The position numbers and the translations under genes were made by a program. Positions 1 to 8,622 of a DNA stretch of 14,568 nucleotides are shown here, piece by piece. How positions within the stretch are numbered: position 1 is the stretch's first letter; every line of letters starts with the position of its first letter. Location: positions 3,179 through 17,746 of the forward strand of contig PMNN01000191.1 of NCBI GenBank assembly GCA_003161815.1, in the 5' to 3' direction. Source of the DNA: Methanobacterium sp. GTDB lineage: Archaea > Methanobacteriota > Methanobacteria > Methanobacteriales > Methanobacteriaceae. The notes beneath the pieces are model-generated. The model was given only the letters and a program-made list of their open reading frames with translations. It did not search any database and was not told the DNA's origin.

Positions 1-621
1 CCTAATGGTGTTGATGTAGATAAATTCCAGCCAAAAAAAACCTTAAATAATGAGAATGACTATAATATTTTTTTCTTGAGTCTTTTAGATGAATTTCACC
101 TTTATAAAGGATTAGACTATTTATTAAAATCGCTTCAAACAGTTAAAAAAGAAATACCTAATCTAAAACTGATAGTGGGTGGTAAAGGCGTTTTAGTCGA
201 TTACTATAAGAAAATAGCTGTTTCAATGGGATTAGGGGATAACGTGGAGTTTACAGGTTTTATATCTGACGAAGATATAGTTGAGTATTATAATCAAGCA
301 AATGTTTTTGTGCTACCCTCCATCTCCTCTTTACAAGAGGGGTTTGGGATAGTGGCATTGGAGGCGTTATCTTGCCAGACACCTGTTATTACCACTGATA
401 TTGTAGGGGTGGCGGAGGATCTAATTGAAGTTAATAGTGGATTAGTAGTACCTGCTAAAGATTCTGTTAAACTTGCAGAAGCAATAATTACTATACTTAA
501 GGATAAAAAATTACAAATAGAGATGGGTAAACGCGGAAGAGAACTGGTAATGGAAAAATACACTTGGAAGAGAGTGGCTAGTAGCATGGAAAAACTATAT
601 AAGATTATATTCTCAAACTAA
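1..621 (+). CDS. GT4-family glycosyltransferase, 5'-truncated by the window edge
   Basis: The frame is open from the first base, so this is the last 206 codons of a gene that begins outside the window; a TTG at 76 is an internal codon, not the start. The first visible residues, PNGVDVDKF, are the typical inter-domain segment of GT4 (GT-B fold) enzymes. The nucleotide-sugar-binding domain follows: a KG pair at visible residues 36-37, then EGFGIVALE at 113-121, the E-x7-E motif of retaining GT4 enzymes, then a normal C-terminal helix ending near KLYKII. It would transfer a sugar from a nucleotide donor to a glycan acceptor on the cytoplasmic side. Donor and acceptor cannot be read from sequence. 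About half of a normal GT4 (370-400 residues) is present and nothing in it looks broken. It is followed by 139 bases before the membrane-protein gene. Confidence 0.9.
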   Translation, partial: PNGVDVDKFQPKKTLNNENDYNIFFLSLLDEFHLYKGLDYLLKSLQTVKKEIPNLKLIVGGKGVLVDYYKKIAVSMGLGDNVEFTGFISDEDIVEYYNQANVFVLPSISSLQEGFGIVALEALSCQTPVITTDIVGVAEDLIEVNSGLVVPAKDSVKLAEAIITILKDKKLQIEMGKRGRELVMEKYTWKRVASSMEKLYKIIFSN

Positions 622-691
622 CTTTAAATTATATGTACTAATTTTTGAGATGTTAATATTTAGAGATTATCGAAATAAGCTATCAATACTA

Positions 692-709
692 TGTTCAAAT
701 ATTTGAACA
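692..709. promoter_or_regulatory. Perfect 18-bp palindrome upstream of the membrane-protein gene; possible operator
   Basis: TGTTCAAATATTTGAACA is an exact inverted repeat with no spacer, ending 51 bases before the ATG at 761. A TATA-like TTATATG lies at 724-730, just downstream, so the palindrome would sit where a dimeric regulator could contact the promoter region. Symmetry and position are seen; regulator binding is inferred. A terminator role is less likely, because no oligo-T run follows it directly and the stem is AT-rich. Confidence 0.4.
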
Positions 710-760
710 ATTCCAAAATGTAGTTATATGGCATTAAATACTTGGAGAATACGTTAAAAA

Positions 761-2878
761 ATGTTGGAAATAAATAAATTTAAGATTAGTGACTGGATAT
801 TATTAGTAATACTCTTGCTTTTCCTTACGGATCTATCCATCATTTTCAATATACCTATTCTGCGACCAGCGTTATCTTTTCTATTTTTCACTTTCATCCC
901 AGGAATCTTGATTCTCCAGATATTAAGGTTAAATAAGATAGATTTACTCAAAAAAATTGTTTTAGGAGTGGGATTGAGTATATCTTTCCTAATGATCATT
1001 GGCATCATTTTAAACACTTTATATCCAATCTTAACCATGCCATTATCCTTAAATCCAGTTTTAATCACCTTAAACATTTTTATAATCTTATTATCAGCAA
1101 CTGCTCATCAGCATAACAGTAAAACTCTTAACTTTAAGGATATTATTAACTATAAATCCTCTTTGAAGGGTAAATTATTATCCCCAATATTTTTTCCTTT
1201 TTTATTTCCATTATTAACTGTTCTGGGAACTTATTTGATGAATATCAGCCAGAATAATATTTTACTTTTAATTATGCTTCTTTCAATACCTTTATATCTT
1301 ATTGCAGTGATTTATAATAGGGATAGGATTCATCCTGTAACGTATCCCCTGGCATTGTGGCTTATTGGTTTAAGCATACTCTTAATGTATGGTTTAACCT
1401 CTTACCATATTACAGGTATTGACGTACATTTAGAGTATTACTGCTTCCAACTCACTCAACTTACTTCACATTGGGATTTAAACGCTTTTTATAATGCATT
1501 CAACGCATGTTTAAGCATAACTATACTCCCTCAAATTTATCAGGTTCTCTCCGGGTTGAATGGAGAGTATGTTTTTAAATTATTCATGGCGATCATAGGC
1601 TCTGTAACTCCGCTAATAATTTATTCAGTGGCAAGGAGATACCTTGATAGAAAATATGCATTTTTAGGTGCACTTCTATTTATTTTCCAGTTATTCTTCA
1701 TTAATTTATTAGGCGCAGTTAGACAGGAAATAGCTACAGTTTTCTTTTTCTTAACAGTTCTCCTGGTTTTTGAATTTGAAATGAATAAATGGACTCGGAA
1801 ACTACTTATAATTTTATTCTTATTCGCTACATTAATTTCACATTACTCTACAGCTTATGTCGCTTTTATACTCGTTCTACCCATTCTATTATGGCCATTC
1901 TTCGATAAATTAATCAGGGAGAGAAGATTGCAATTCACCAACTTTGATGTAATCCTTATTTCCTTAGTAATTATAATGATCTGGTACGTTTTAGTTGCTA
2001 AAGTACAGTTTGCAAGCGGTGCCCAGGCAGTAACTCAGACAATCCAAACGACTGCCGGTGGTGTAGGACAATCAGCTTTGATATCTACTAGGGGAGCTTA
2101 TGTATTAGGTGTTCTGGGGGTAGTGCTTAAATCTCTCCCAAACACTGTAAGTGTTATTGCGAATGATTTAATATTCGCAACCATACTGGTGGGTTTACTT
2201 GGCATTATGAGGAAATTCCGTTATTATCATGAAAAGTTTAAGATGCAATTTCTTATAGGAATAGGAATATCCATCGTATTAATGGTTTTATTTGTTGTTC
2301 TGCCTTATATTTCCATAGCCTATGATGCGGTTAGGTTATTTTTCCAGTTAATCATATTTTTAGCACCAGTCTTTGTTATAGGTGGGATAGTAATAGCTAG
2401 AGTTATTAAAAAACCGAAATGGGATGTTTACATTCTCTTAATATTATTATTATTTTTGTTTTCATGCAGCACTTACTTGCAGTATAGTTTATTAGGTGTA
2501 CCATATTCACCTGATTTCGAGAATAATAGTATCGTACGACAGGAGACTTTTATTTATAATAGTGAATTAGTATCGGCTCAGTGGCTGAATCAGAATAGAA
2601 TAGATAATCTAACAATATATTCTGATGAAAATGCGGTTCCGCGGTTTTCAACAGCGTATGGTACACATGTTGGTAATTTCAGTATAAATAGTACTTTATT
2701 TGAATGGAATAAAACTATAGATCATGGTTACATTTACTTAGGTTATGTTAACGTAAATAATCATGAAGTTATTGAAGTAGGTAATGACATTAATCGAATG
2801 AGTATTGTACCTTACTCTTATCTATTCACGGGTAAGAGTAGAGTTTACGATAATGGGGGAAGCCAAATATGGTGGTAG
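761..2878 (+). CDS. Large polytopic membrane protein, DUF2206-like, possible GT-C-type glycosyltransferase
   Basis: The 705-residue protein has many hydrophobic segments (roughly 15 to 18) between residues 12 and 573, then a hydrophilic C-terminal domain of about 130 residues. The N-terminal stretch with [14 protein letters not shown] (42-55) and the overall design resemble the archaeal DUF2206 family; this is recognition by eye, not a search. A polar loop after a hydrophobic helix carries GIDVHLEYY (219-227), with Asp221 and Glu225 placed like the acidic motif in the first outer loop of GT-C enzymes, and RQE (321-323) and YDAVR (521-525) interrupt other helices. I infer a lipid-linked-sugar glycosyltransferase or related transporter acting at the outer face. 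The C-terminal domain has five N-x-S/T sequons (Asn588, 616, 639, 643, 650), consistent with external exposure. The start ATG has GGAG at 744-747 but a long 13-nt spacing. The gene overlaps the next one by 10 nt. Confidence 0.75.
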   Translation: MLEINKFKISDWILLVILLLFLTDLSIIFNIPILRPALSFLFFTFIPGILILQILRLNKIDLLKKIVLGVGLSISFLMIIGIILNTLYPILTMPLSLNPVLITLNIFIILLSATAHQHNSKTLNFKDIINYKSSLKGKLLSPIFFPFLFPLLTVLGTYLMNISQNNILLLIMLLSIPLYLIAVIYNRDRIHPVTYPLALWLIGLSILLMYGLTSYHITGIDVHLEYYCFQLTQLTSHWDLNAFYNAFNACLSITILPQIYQVLSGLNGEYVFKLFMAIIGSVTPLIIYSVARRYLDRKYAFLGALLFIFQLFFINLLGAVRQEIATVFFFLTVLLVFEFEMNKWTRKLLIILFLFATLISHYSTAYVAFILVLPILLWPFFDKLIRERRLQFTNFDVILISLVIIMIWYVLVAKVQFASGAQAVTQTIQTTAGGVGQSALISTRGAYVLGVLGVVLKSLPNTVSVIANDLIFATILVGLLGIMRKFRYYHEKFKMQFLIGIGISIVLMVLFVVLPYISIAYDAVRLFFQLIIFLAPVFVIGGIVIARVIKKPKWDVYILLILLLFLFSCSTYLQYSLLGVPYSPDFENNSIVRQETFIYNSELVSAQWLNQNRIDNLTIYSDENAVPRFSTAYGTHVGNFSINSTLFEWNKTIDHGYIYLGYVNVNNHEVIEVGNDINRMSIVPYSYLFTGKSRVYDNGGSQIWW

Positions 2879-4041
2879 ATGGTAAAACTAAAATATTATT
2901 CGTTCATCATACGGCCATGTGGTTTCGAAGGCCATTTTTTCATGATTTAAGTAAATTTTATGATGTTGAATTCATATTCACTAATGTAGAAAGTTATAAT
3001 AAAACATATGACACACAATTTTCTCAAAGTAATATACCTGGAATGGATGATTTAAATTATAGGGTGATTAATAAAAGGTTGGGTATAGCTTGGGGAGCAA
3101 TACGAAGAGCTATGGGGGAGTATGACATATTTCTTGGGGGTAGTTGGGATACACTTACTGATGTGATAGAAACCCTATTATATTTCTTTATTGTAAAGCT
3201 TAAAAGGCGTCCATTCATTTTATGGAGGGAGGATTGGGATTGGAATGTTCAATCATCTAAAAGAAGAATGGTTAAATTTTTAGCAGGTTTTTTGAGTAGA
3301 AATGTTGATGCAATTCTAGTTCCTGGCAGTAAAAATGAGGAATTTTTCACTTTACTCGGAGTTTCGCCGGAGAAAATATTTATAATGCCCAATGTGAGTA
3401 ATTTAACCTTTAAAGAAGAGGATTACAATAATCAGATTAAGATACGCCAGATGATGGGTTTGAATGATGAAAAAGTTATATTATTTGTAGGACGACTCAT
3501 TAATCTTAAGGGAGTACAATTTCTTCTTAATGCATTTTCAAAACTCCGGAAGAAAATGGATAATATAGTATTGGTTATTGTAGGGGATGGATCATGTCAC
3601 GAAGAATTGGAAAACTTATCCATGAATCTACAAGTGGATGATAAAGTTCATTTCAGGGGTAATGTGGATAATGAACTGCTAGGCGGATATTACCTACTCT
3701 GCAATGTCTCCGTGGTACCTTCAATCACCACTCATCATGCCGATGCCAGTCCACTAGTGGTTAATGAGGCCATGTACTTCGCGAAGCCTGTGGTTACCAG
3801 CGATGCCGTGGGAAACACTTTCATGATCCAAAATGGTGTGAATGGGTATGTAGTGCCTGAGAGAAATCCAGAAGCTCTTTGTAATGCATTATATAGAATA
3901 TTATCCGACGTTGAACTTGAAAAGAAAATGGGTGAGGCTTCAAAAAAAATTATTAATGAAGGATTCACTTATCAAAATATGATAAATGGTTTTAATCAAG
4001 CAGTAAATTACTTAAATTTAAATAAGGCATCAACAAAATAG
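2869..4041 (+). CDS. GT4-family glycosyltransferase with variant D-x7-E motif
   Basis: This 390-residue protein has complete GT4 architecture. The N-terminal Rossmann-like domain starts at [16 protein letters not shown] (9-24). A linker-type stretch, [10 protein letters not shown], lies at 169-178, and the C-terminal donor-binding domain has [10 protein letters not shown] (206-215) and VGDGS (238-242). The usual E-x7-E motif reads DASPLVVNE (292-300), so the first Glu is Asp while the second (Glu300) is kept. It would add a sugar to the growing glycan in the cytoplasm; donor unknown. The ATG at 2869 lies inside the end of the upstream gene and is preceded by GGGGGA (2855-2860) at 8-nt spacing, so the two genes are very probably co-transcribed and translationally coupled. 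It ends 31 bases from the convergent GT2 gene. Confidence 0.88.
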   Translation: MVVDGKTKILFVHHTAMWFRRPFFHDLSKFYDVEFIFTNVESYNKTYDTQFSQSNIPGMDDLNYRVINKRLGIAWGAIRRAMGEYDIFLGGSWDTLTDVIETLLYFFIVKLKRRPFILWREDWDWNVQSSKRRMVKFLAGFLSRNVDAILVPGSKNEEFFTLLGVSPEKIFIMPNVSNLTFKEEDYNNQIKIRQMMGLNDEKVILFVGRLINLKGVQFLLNAFSKLRKKMDNIVLVIVGDGSCHEELENLSMNLQVDDKVHFRGNVDNELLGGYYLLCNVSVVPSITTHHADASPLVVNEAMYFAKPVVTSDAVGNTFMIQNGVNGYVVPERNPEALCNALYRILSDVELEKKMGEASKKIINEGFTYQNMINGFNQAVNYLNLNKASTK

Positions 4042-4042
4042 G

Positions 4043-4082
4043 TTTATTTTTGAATAAGACTTAAAGTTTATTTTATCTTTTC
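4043..4082 (+). terminator. Oligo-T-rich gene end, probable archaeal terminator
   Basis: Directly after the stop of the GT4 gene, the + strand has TTTTT at 4047-4051 and further T-rich runs to about 4081, with no GC-rich stem. Archaeal RNA polymerase typically terminates at such T tracts. The run extends slightly into the 3' end of the convergent GT2 gene. No equivalent T tract lies directly beyond that gene on the - strand; the nearest is a run of eight T (complement of 3942-3949) inside the GT4 gene. Confidence 0.35.
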
Positions 4083-5047
4083 ATTATAACCATTAAGTAT
4101 ATTTTAATTATCTGGATTAAATATAAGGGTAGATACCAGTAGTAATGAGGATTATGTGCTTTGAGAAATGTTAGATTTGATTTTATATCCATTAATGCTC
4201 TCTTGATGGAATCTGAACTCCTCTTTTTCCTCGATACTCCTTCTTTATGCCATATATGACTATTTAAAACTATAATTGTATTGTAACCCTGTTCTTTAAG
4301 GAGTATTGCTAAGTCAATATCTTCACAACCAAAGAAGAGTTTTTCATTCAAAAATTTAATAGGCGCATCCCCTATTTTCATCATCAACGCCGCTCCGGAA
4401 ACCCAATCACATTCAATAATATTCCCTGAATAATCTTCAGGATTACTCATATCTATCAAATCATAATATCCTGGATATCTGGAGATATCAACTATTCCAC
4501 CTAAATTAGCCACCACATCATTCCGCCCATTACATTCATAATAATATATAATAGGACCTAAAATGCCAATATTCACATCTTCTTCAGCTGACTGGATCAT
4601 TTTAGTTAAAAAATCAGAGTTAACTACGGTATCATTATTCAACAATAATACATAGTCAGGATTGAGATTTTGGAGAGCATATTTTATGGCAATATTATTT
4701 CCTTTAGCGAAGCCATAATTCTCATCATTTTTTATAAGGGTGAGTAGCCGATTCGATGGCAAATCCAAATCTTCTACAATTTCTGTATTAGATTCTGACT
4801 CTTCTTTGTTGAGTAGTTTGATTTTAATTGGTTTATTATTTCTTTGATATTGGAAAAATGGGGATTGTACTATTATTTCACCTTGACAATATTCCCTTAT
4901 CTTCTGGATGGAATGATCCTCAGAGTGATTATCCACTACTATCACTTTAAAATTGGGATAACTAATCTGAAAGATGGATTCCAGACATTCTAGGGTGTCA
5001 GGCCAGCCATTCCAGTTTAGAATTATAATTGCCACCAAAGGATTCAT
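4073..5047 (-). CDS. GT2-family glycosyltransferase, paralogue A
   Basis: This is a 324-residue GT-A-fold enzyme. The ATG at 5047 is chosen because a strong GGGAGG (5063-5058) precedes it by 10 nt and because the protein then begins MNPLVAIIILNWNGW, matching both paralogues; a TTG six codons upstream overlaps that ribosome-binding site. Visible elements are VVDN at 37-40, NYGFAKGNN at 110-118, LLLNNDT at 134-140 (metal/nucleotide site) and CEDID at 241-245 (catalytic acidic motif). Between VVDN and NYGFA it has about 70 residues, against 25 in the GT2 at 8843-9664. After EDID the sequence LAILLKEQGYN lacks the usual Arg of this helix, and the last 25 residues are hydrophobic, suggesting membrane attachment. 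It is the most divergent of the three paralogues in the C-terminal half. It is last in the - strand series, 89 bases after the preceding gene. Acceptor unknown. Confidence 0.9.
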   Translation of the reverse strand: MNPLVAIIILNWNGWPDTLECLESIFQISYPNFKVIVVDNHSEDHSIQKIREYCQGEIIVQSPFFQYQRNNKPIKIKLLNKEESESNTEIVEDLDLPSNRLLTLIKNDENYGFAKGNNIAIKYALQNLNPDYVLLLNNDTVVNSDFLTKMIQSAEEDVNIGILGPIIYYYECNGRNDVVANLGGIVDISRYPGYYDLIDMSNPEDYSGNIIECDWVSGAALMMKIGDAPIKFLNEKLFFGCEDIDLAILLKEQGYNTIIVLNSHIWHKEGVSRKKRSSDSIKRALMDIKSNLTFLKAHNPHYYWYLPLYLIQIIKIYLMVIMKR

Positions 5048-5057
5048 AAGTATTAAT

Positions 5058-5063
5058 CCTCCC
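5058..5063 (-). promoter_or_regulatory. Strong ribosome-binding site that sets the start of GT2 paralogue A
   Basis: On the - strand, GGGAGG lies 10 nt before the ATG at 5047. It is the best Shine-Dalgarno match in the window and rules out the TTG start at 5065, which it overlaps. Confidence 0.75.
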
Positions 5064-5136
5064 AAAATTTAGATTATTAATTATAAATTTGTGATTTATT
5101 TAAAATTGTTATTTTCTTTTTTTTTAATTTCAGGAT

Positions 5137-6183
5137 TTAGCCATAATTAATAAAAAATATACTTTTAAAAATTTTTAAATAAGATTTCATAAGCATATCG
5201 AAGTATTCACTTGTATTAACATTATTTTTACCTATTAAACTTCCTATGAGAACAAATAGTCCCTCTTTAAGGAGTATTAGGAGGAATAAAAATTTATGAG
5301 TAGAACTTCCATAGCGTGTCACATAATCCGCTGTATTTTTAGTGCTTAAGGTAGTCATCTCTGGAAGAACGGATTTTCTGGTGATTGATCGACCTCTTTT
5401 ATGGTATACTATTGCTTTGGGAGCATAAATAGCCTTCCAATCATTATTATAGGCCCTCCATGATAAATCAGCATCTTCACCCAGAGTAACATAACTCGTG
5501 TCTAGAAGACCAATCTCTAGAAGCATTTCTTTATTGTAAAGTGCTGCTGCTGCCATGGCACCCATAACCTCCTTATGTTGATCATACTGGCCATGATCCA
5601 CTTCTCCATGACCCCTATCTACTATTCTTCCCCAGCTAAGCACATGTCCAGTTGAATCAATAATATGGGGATTGTAAGCGTTTAATAGTTTTGCACCAAC
5701 AATTCCTGTCTTATCATAAGTTTCAGTAGCTATCACCATTTCATCAAGGAATCTTGGATCAACTATAGTGTCATTATTTAAAAGTAAAATATGTGAGGGG
5801 TTTAAATTTTTAAGAGCGAATCGTATTCCTATATTATTTCCCTCGGCGAATCCATAATTCTCATCATTTTTGAGGAGTATAAGTTTTCGACTCAGCAAAT
5901 TTGAATCGTCTCTTTTATGAAGATAGTTATGTGTTTCTTGATTAGAGAATTCGATTAATTTTATTGGTTTGTTTTTATTCATGTAATTGAAGAACTTTGA
6001 TTTTACTTCTAATTTACCTTTACAGTATTCTCTTATTTTTTGGATTGATCCATCCTCGGAGTGATTGTCTACTAATATAACTTCAAAGTTAGTGTAATTT
6101 ATTTGGTAAAGGGATTCCAGGCATTCTATAGTATCTTTCCAGCCGTTCCAGTTCAATATAATGATTGTAATTAGGGGATTCAT
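5137..6183 (-). CDS. GT2-family glycosyltransferase, paralogue B (rhamnosyltransferase-like C-terminal half)
   Basis: The protein has 348 residues and starts MNPLITIIILNWNGW, nearly the same as paralogue A. Motifs are LVDN (37-40), NYGFAEGNN (109-117), LLLNNDT (133-139) and GEDADLSWRA (235-244). The C-terminal half contains DRGHGEVDHGQYD (189-201), then AAAALYNKEML and LLDTSYVTLGEDADLSWRA. This order is typical of the GT2 branch that includes many bacterial and archaeal deoxyhexosyltransferases annotated as rhamnosyltransferases. Specificity cannot be assigned, and no dTDP-rhamnose genes are in the window. It carries the same extra 45-residue segment as paralogues A and C. A hydrophobic helix near 297-317 suggests membrane association. 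The ATG at 6183 has only a weak GTGA-type ribosome site. It lies 56 bases after the GT4 gene in the - strand series. Confidence 0.9.
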   Translation of the reverse strand: MNPLITIIILNWNGWKDTIECLESLYQINYTNFEVILVDNHSEDGSIQKIREYCKGKLEVKSKFFNYMNKNKPIKLIEFSNQETHNYLHKRDDSNLLSRKLILLKNDENYGFAEGNNIGIRFALKNLNPSHILLLNNDTIVDPRFLDEMVIATETYDKTGIVGAKLLNAYNPHIIDSTGHVLSWGRIVDRGHGEVDHGQYDQHKEVMGAMAAAALYNKEMLLEIGLLDTSYVTLGEDADLSWRAYNNDWKAIYAPKAIVYHKRGRSITRKSVLPEMTTLSTKNTADYVTRYGSSTHKFLFLLILLKEGLFVLIGSLIGKNNVNTSEYFDMLMKSYLKIFKSIFFINYG

Positions 6184-6239
6184 ATTTTTAATTCACATAA
6201 TTTAAGTTACAATATTCTTAATGTATTAAAAAAAATTTG

Positions 6240-7463
6240 TTAAAGAGAAAGTTTATTCTGTGATTTGATTTTAGAATCTATTACATGATTCAAGTGCCAT
6301 AGTAATCTGCTTCCAGCTTGTTCCAACGTCCAAAATTCTTGAACGGTTTTTATTGAATTTTTAGACATTGTATATCTTTTAAACTCTTTTAAAAGGAGTT
6401 CTCTAGTAGCTTCGGCAAATAGAGTTTCGTCACGTTCCGTGTGCAACCCTGTTTTCCTGTGAACCACGGTTTCTCTTACACCACCTTCTTTAACAGCCAC
6501 TACTGGTGTACCGCAACTCATAGCCTCCAGAGGGACTAAACCAAATGGTTCCATGTAAGGAGCATAGAGGACTAATTTAGCCTTATTATAAAGCAAAACC
6601 AATTCATCATCATTAATAAGTTCCAATATCTCTAGTTCTACTTTTAAATGTGAAGATAATTGTTCCAAATGGGCTTTCCATTCTGGTTCAGAATAATTTG
6701 AAACTATGACTAGTTTGGGGCGTATATTAGGCTCAATCAATGCAAGGGATCTGATCATGAAATCATAACCTTTAGAAGGTCTGCAACTACCCACGGAAAG
6801 TACGAATTCCTCTTCAGGGACTTCATATGGTCGGAATAATTTGGTGTCAATCCCAAGATAGGATACAAAGGAATTAACACCGTAAACACGTAATATGGAT
6901 TCTCTGGTGAAGTATGAATTAGTTAAAATGTAATTAGCATATGATATATTTTGTTTATCTATTTTTAGATCCACGTTATCTGAATAATCATAAATCATTC
7001 TCTTTACAGGATTCTGTTGTTTTTTACGTTGGGATACAACTTCTAGGATAGCTTCATTACGAGGTGGTTGTGGACAGTAATAAATCATGGGTTTTGTAAC
7101 ATATTTAAGGAAAAATGGTGACATAGTGTACTGATCCTGTTCACTTAATACTACATCATAATCTCCCGAATTTATTATTTTAGCTATCTTTTCCTCAGTT
7201 CTTTCCAAGTCCCATAAGGATATTGATTTTAATTGAGGTGGCAAATATTTGACGGTGGAATATATGGATCCTTTGATGGTTTGTTCCACGGGGAAGATTT
7301 TTAAACTATTTGCCACATCTTTAAGGGGTAAAAAATCTTCGTTAGCTGTGATTGGAACTAGAACATCTACGATATGTCCTTCCTTATTCAGGTAATCTAC
7401 AAAACCATGTAAGGCTCTTTTAGCTCCTCCACTGGGTAAATTATGGAAAACAGCGATTTTCAT
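6240..7463 (-). CDS. GT4-family glycosyltransferase
   Basis: This 407-residue GT-B-fold protein begins MKIAVFHNLPSGGAKRALHG; the SGGAKR turn (11-16) is the glycine-rich acceptor-side loop common in GT4 enzymes such as the ALG2/ALG11-like mannosyltransferases. YYCPQPPRNEAI (128-139) and SYLGIDTKLF (201-210) mark the inter-domain region. The donor-binding domain has VGSCRPSKGYD (224-234) and MEPFGLVPLE (304-313), giving an intact E305-x7-E313 pair. It most likely transfers a hexose, possibly mannose, to a lipid-linked or polymer acceptor in the cytoplasm, but substrates are inferred from family resemblance only. Length is normal and no residue of the core motif is missing. It lies second in the - strand series, 67 bases after paralogue C and 56 bases before paralogue B. 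No strong ribosome-binding site is seen before the ATG at 7463. Confidence 0.9.
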   Translation of the reverse strand: MKIAVFHNLPSGGAKRALHGFVDYLNKEGHIVDVLVPITANEDFLPLKDVANSLKIFPVEQTIKGSIYSTVKYLPPQLKSISLWDLERTEEKIAKIINSGDYDVVLSEQDQYTMSPFFLKYVTKPMIYYCPQPPRNEAILEVVSQRKKQQNPVKRMIYDYSDNVDLKIDKQNISYANYILTNSYFTRESILRVYGVNSFVSYLGIDTKLFRPYEVPEEEFVLSVGSCRPSKGYDFMIRSLALIEPNIRPKLVIVSNYSEPEWKAHLEQLSSHLKVELEILELINDDELVLLYNKAKLVLYAPYMEPFGLVPLEAMSCGTPVVAVKEGGVRETVVHRKTGLHTERDETLFAEATRELLLKEFKRYTMSKNSIKTVQEFWTLEQAGSRLLWHLNHVIDSKIKSQNKLSL

Positions 7464-7530
7464 TAGATATTCAACTCTAAAATAATTATTTTTAATATTA
7501 TCTTATTTATTTATAGGAATTATTTAAATT

Positions 7531-8544
7531 TTAGATTCTGAGTCCATCAATTGTTCCTGTAAATAAAGATTTAAACATAGGCCAATCCCTGCGGTATATT
7601 AAAAGATACCCTGATTCTATTAGAACTTCCTTTAAATAATAGGATAAAAATTTATGATAAACCGTTTTACTAGCATGTTTTCTCACGAAGTAAAGCCGGT
7701 TCCGATTATGATAATAGGTTTTAAAATAATTTTTACTTGAAGCGCCATATTTATGCCATATTTTAGATTTAAATGTATAAACGGATTTATAATCTGCCTC
7801 TCGTCCATTGAAGCACCAATCCACATCTTCCCAGTACATGAAATAATTAGTATCCATGAGACCTATTTCTTCTATTACACTTGCCTTAACTAATAAACAG
7901 ACTCCACCTACATAATCTAATTCCATTAACTGATCTAAATTTCCATTATCCTCCTGATTAAAACCTATTTCATGTGATTCACCGCGCTGGAAATCTATAT
8001 TACCCCCACCAGCTGCTTGAATCCTGTTACTTTTATCATAATAATAAGTTTTAGGGCCAACAAAACCTATTTTTTCTTCAGATTCTGCCGTTACTATCAG
8101 TTCATTTAGGAATTCAGGGTCTACTACAGTGTCATTATTTAAAAGTAGAATATAATCGGATTTAAGATTTTTAAGAGCGAATCGTATACCGATATTATTG
8201 CCCTCAGCGAATCCATAATTACCATCATTCTCAATGAGAAAAAGTTTACGATACTGTGGATTTAGATTCTTTTTTTGATTGGATTCTTTTTCAGACTCTT
8301 GATTAGTGTATTCGATTAATTTAATAGGTTTATTCCAAGTTTGATACTGGAAGAATTCTGATTGCACTTTTATTCTTCCATTACAATAATCCTTTATTTT
8401 TTGGAGTGATTGGTCTTGAGAATTATTGTCCACAATTATAACATTATAGTCAGTGTAGGTGATTTGATAGATGGATTCCAAGCATTCTAGTGTATCTCGC
8501 CAATTATTCCAATTCAAAATGATAATGGAAACTAAAGGGATCAT
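7531..8544 (-). CDS. GT2-family glycosyltransferase, paralogue C, first gene of the - strand series
   Basis: The 337-residue protein starts MIPLVSIIILNWNNW and carries VDN (38-40), NYGFAEGNNIGIRFALKNL (109-127, identical to paralogue B), LLLNNDT (133-139) and WEDVDWCF (238-245). The C-terminal half differs from paralogue B. It has GPKTYYYD (163-170), AAGGGNIDF (177-185), DYVGGVCLLVK (210-220) and a tail with YYHNRNRLYFVRKHA (277-291), a pattern often seen in GT2 proteins annotated as rhamnosyltransferases. It has the same long segment between VDN and NYGFA as its paralogues. Being first after the divergent region, it is probably closest to the promoter for all four - strand genes. No clear Shine-Dalgarno precedes the ATG, so initiation may rely on the leader or on weak pairing. 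Confidence 0.9.
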   Translation of the reverse strand: MIPLVSIIILNWNNWRDTLECLESIYQITYTDYNVIIVDNNSQDQSLQKIKDYCNGRIKVQSEFFQYQTWNKPIKLIEYTNQESEKESNQKKNLNPQYRKLFLIENDGNYGFAEGNNIGIRFALKNLKSDYILLLNNDTVVDPEFLNELIVTAESEEKIGFVGPKTYYYDKSNRIQAAGGGNIDFQRGESHEIGFNQEDNGNLDQLMELDYVGGVCLLVKASVIEEIGLMDTNYFMYWEDVDWCFNGREADYKSVYTFKSKIWHKYGASSKNYFKTYYHNRNRLYFVRKHASKTVYHKFLSYYLKEVLIESGYLLIYRRDWPMFKSLFTGTIDGLRI

Positions 8545-8622
8545 GATAATCAGAATTATTATTATTTCTTTTTTTGGGGAAAAATTTGAGTATTTTTTAA
8601 GGTTAATTTTTTTATGAACTTG

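Noticed and set aside
294..587. Antisense open frame inside the first GT4 gene
   Set aside because: It lies wholly opposite a well-supported conserved coding region, shows no family features and has no ribosome-binding site of note.
76..621. A separate small gene starting at a TTG at 76
   Set aside because: The frame is open back to base 1 and the upstream residues PNGVDVDKF belong to the GT4 domain, so this is only the end of a truncated gene.
754..1077. Antisense open frame opposite the start of the membrane-protein gene
   Set aside because: Its composition (Lys/Ile/Met-rich) is what the complement of hydrophobic codons gives; the + strand frame is clearly the real one.
3735..3968. Antisense frame in the second GT4 gene
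   Set aside because: It falls opposite the conserved donor-binding domain with no independent evidence of coding.
5048..5065. TTG start adding six residues to GT2 paralogue A
   Set aside because: The TTG overlaps the GGGAGG ribosome site, and both paralogues begin at the position of the ATG at 5047.
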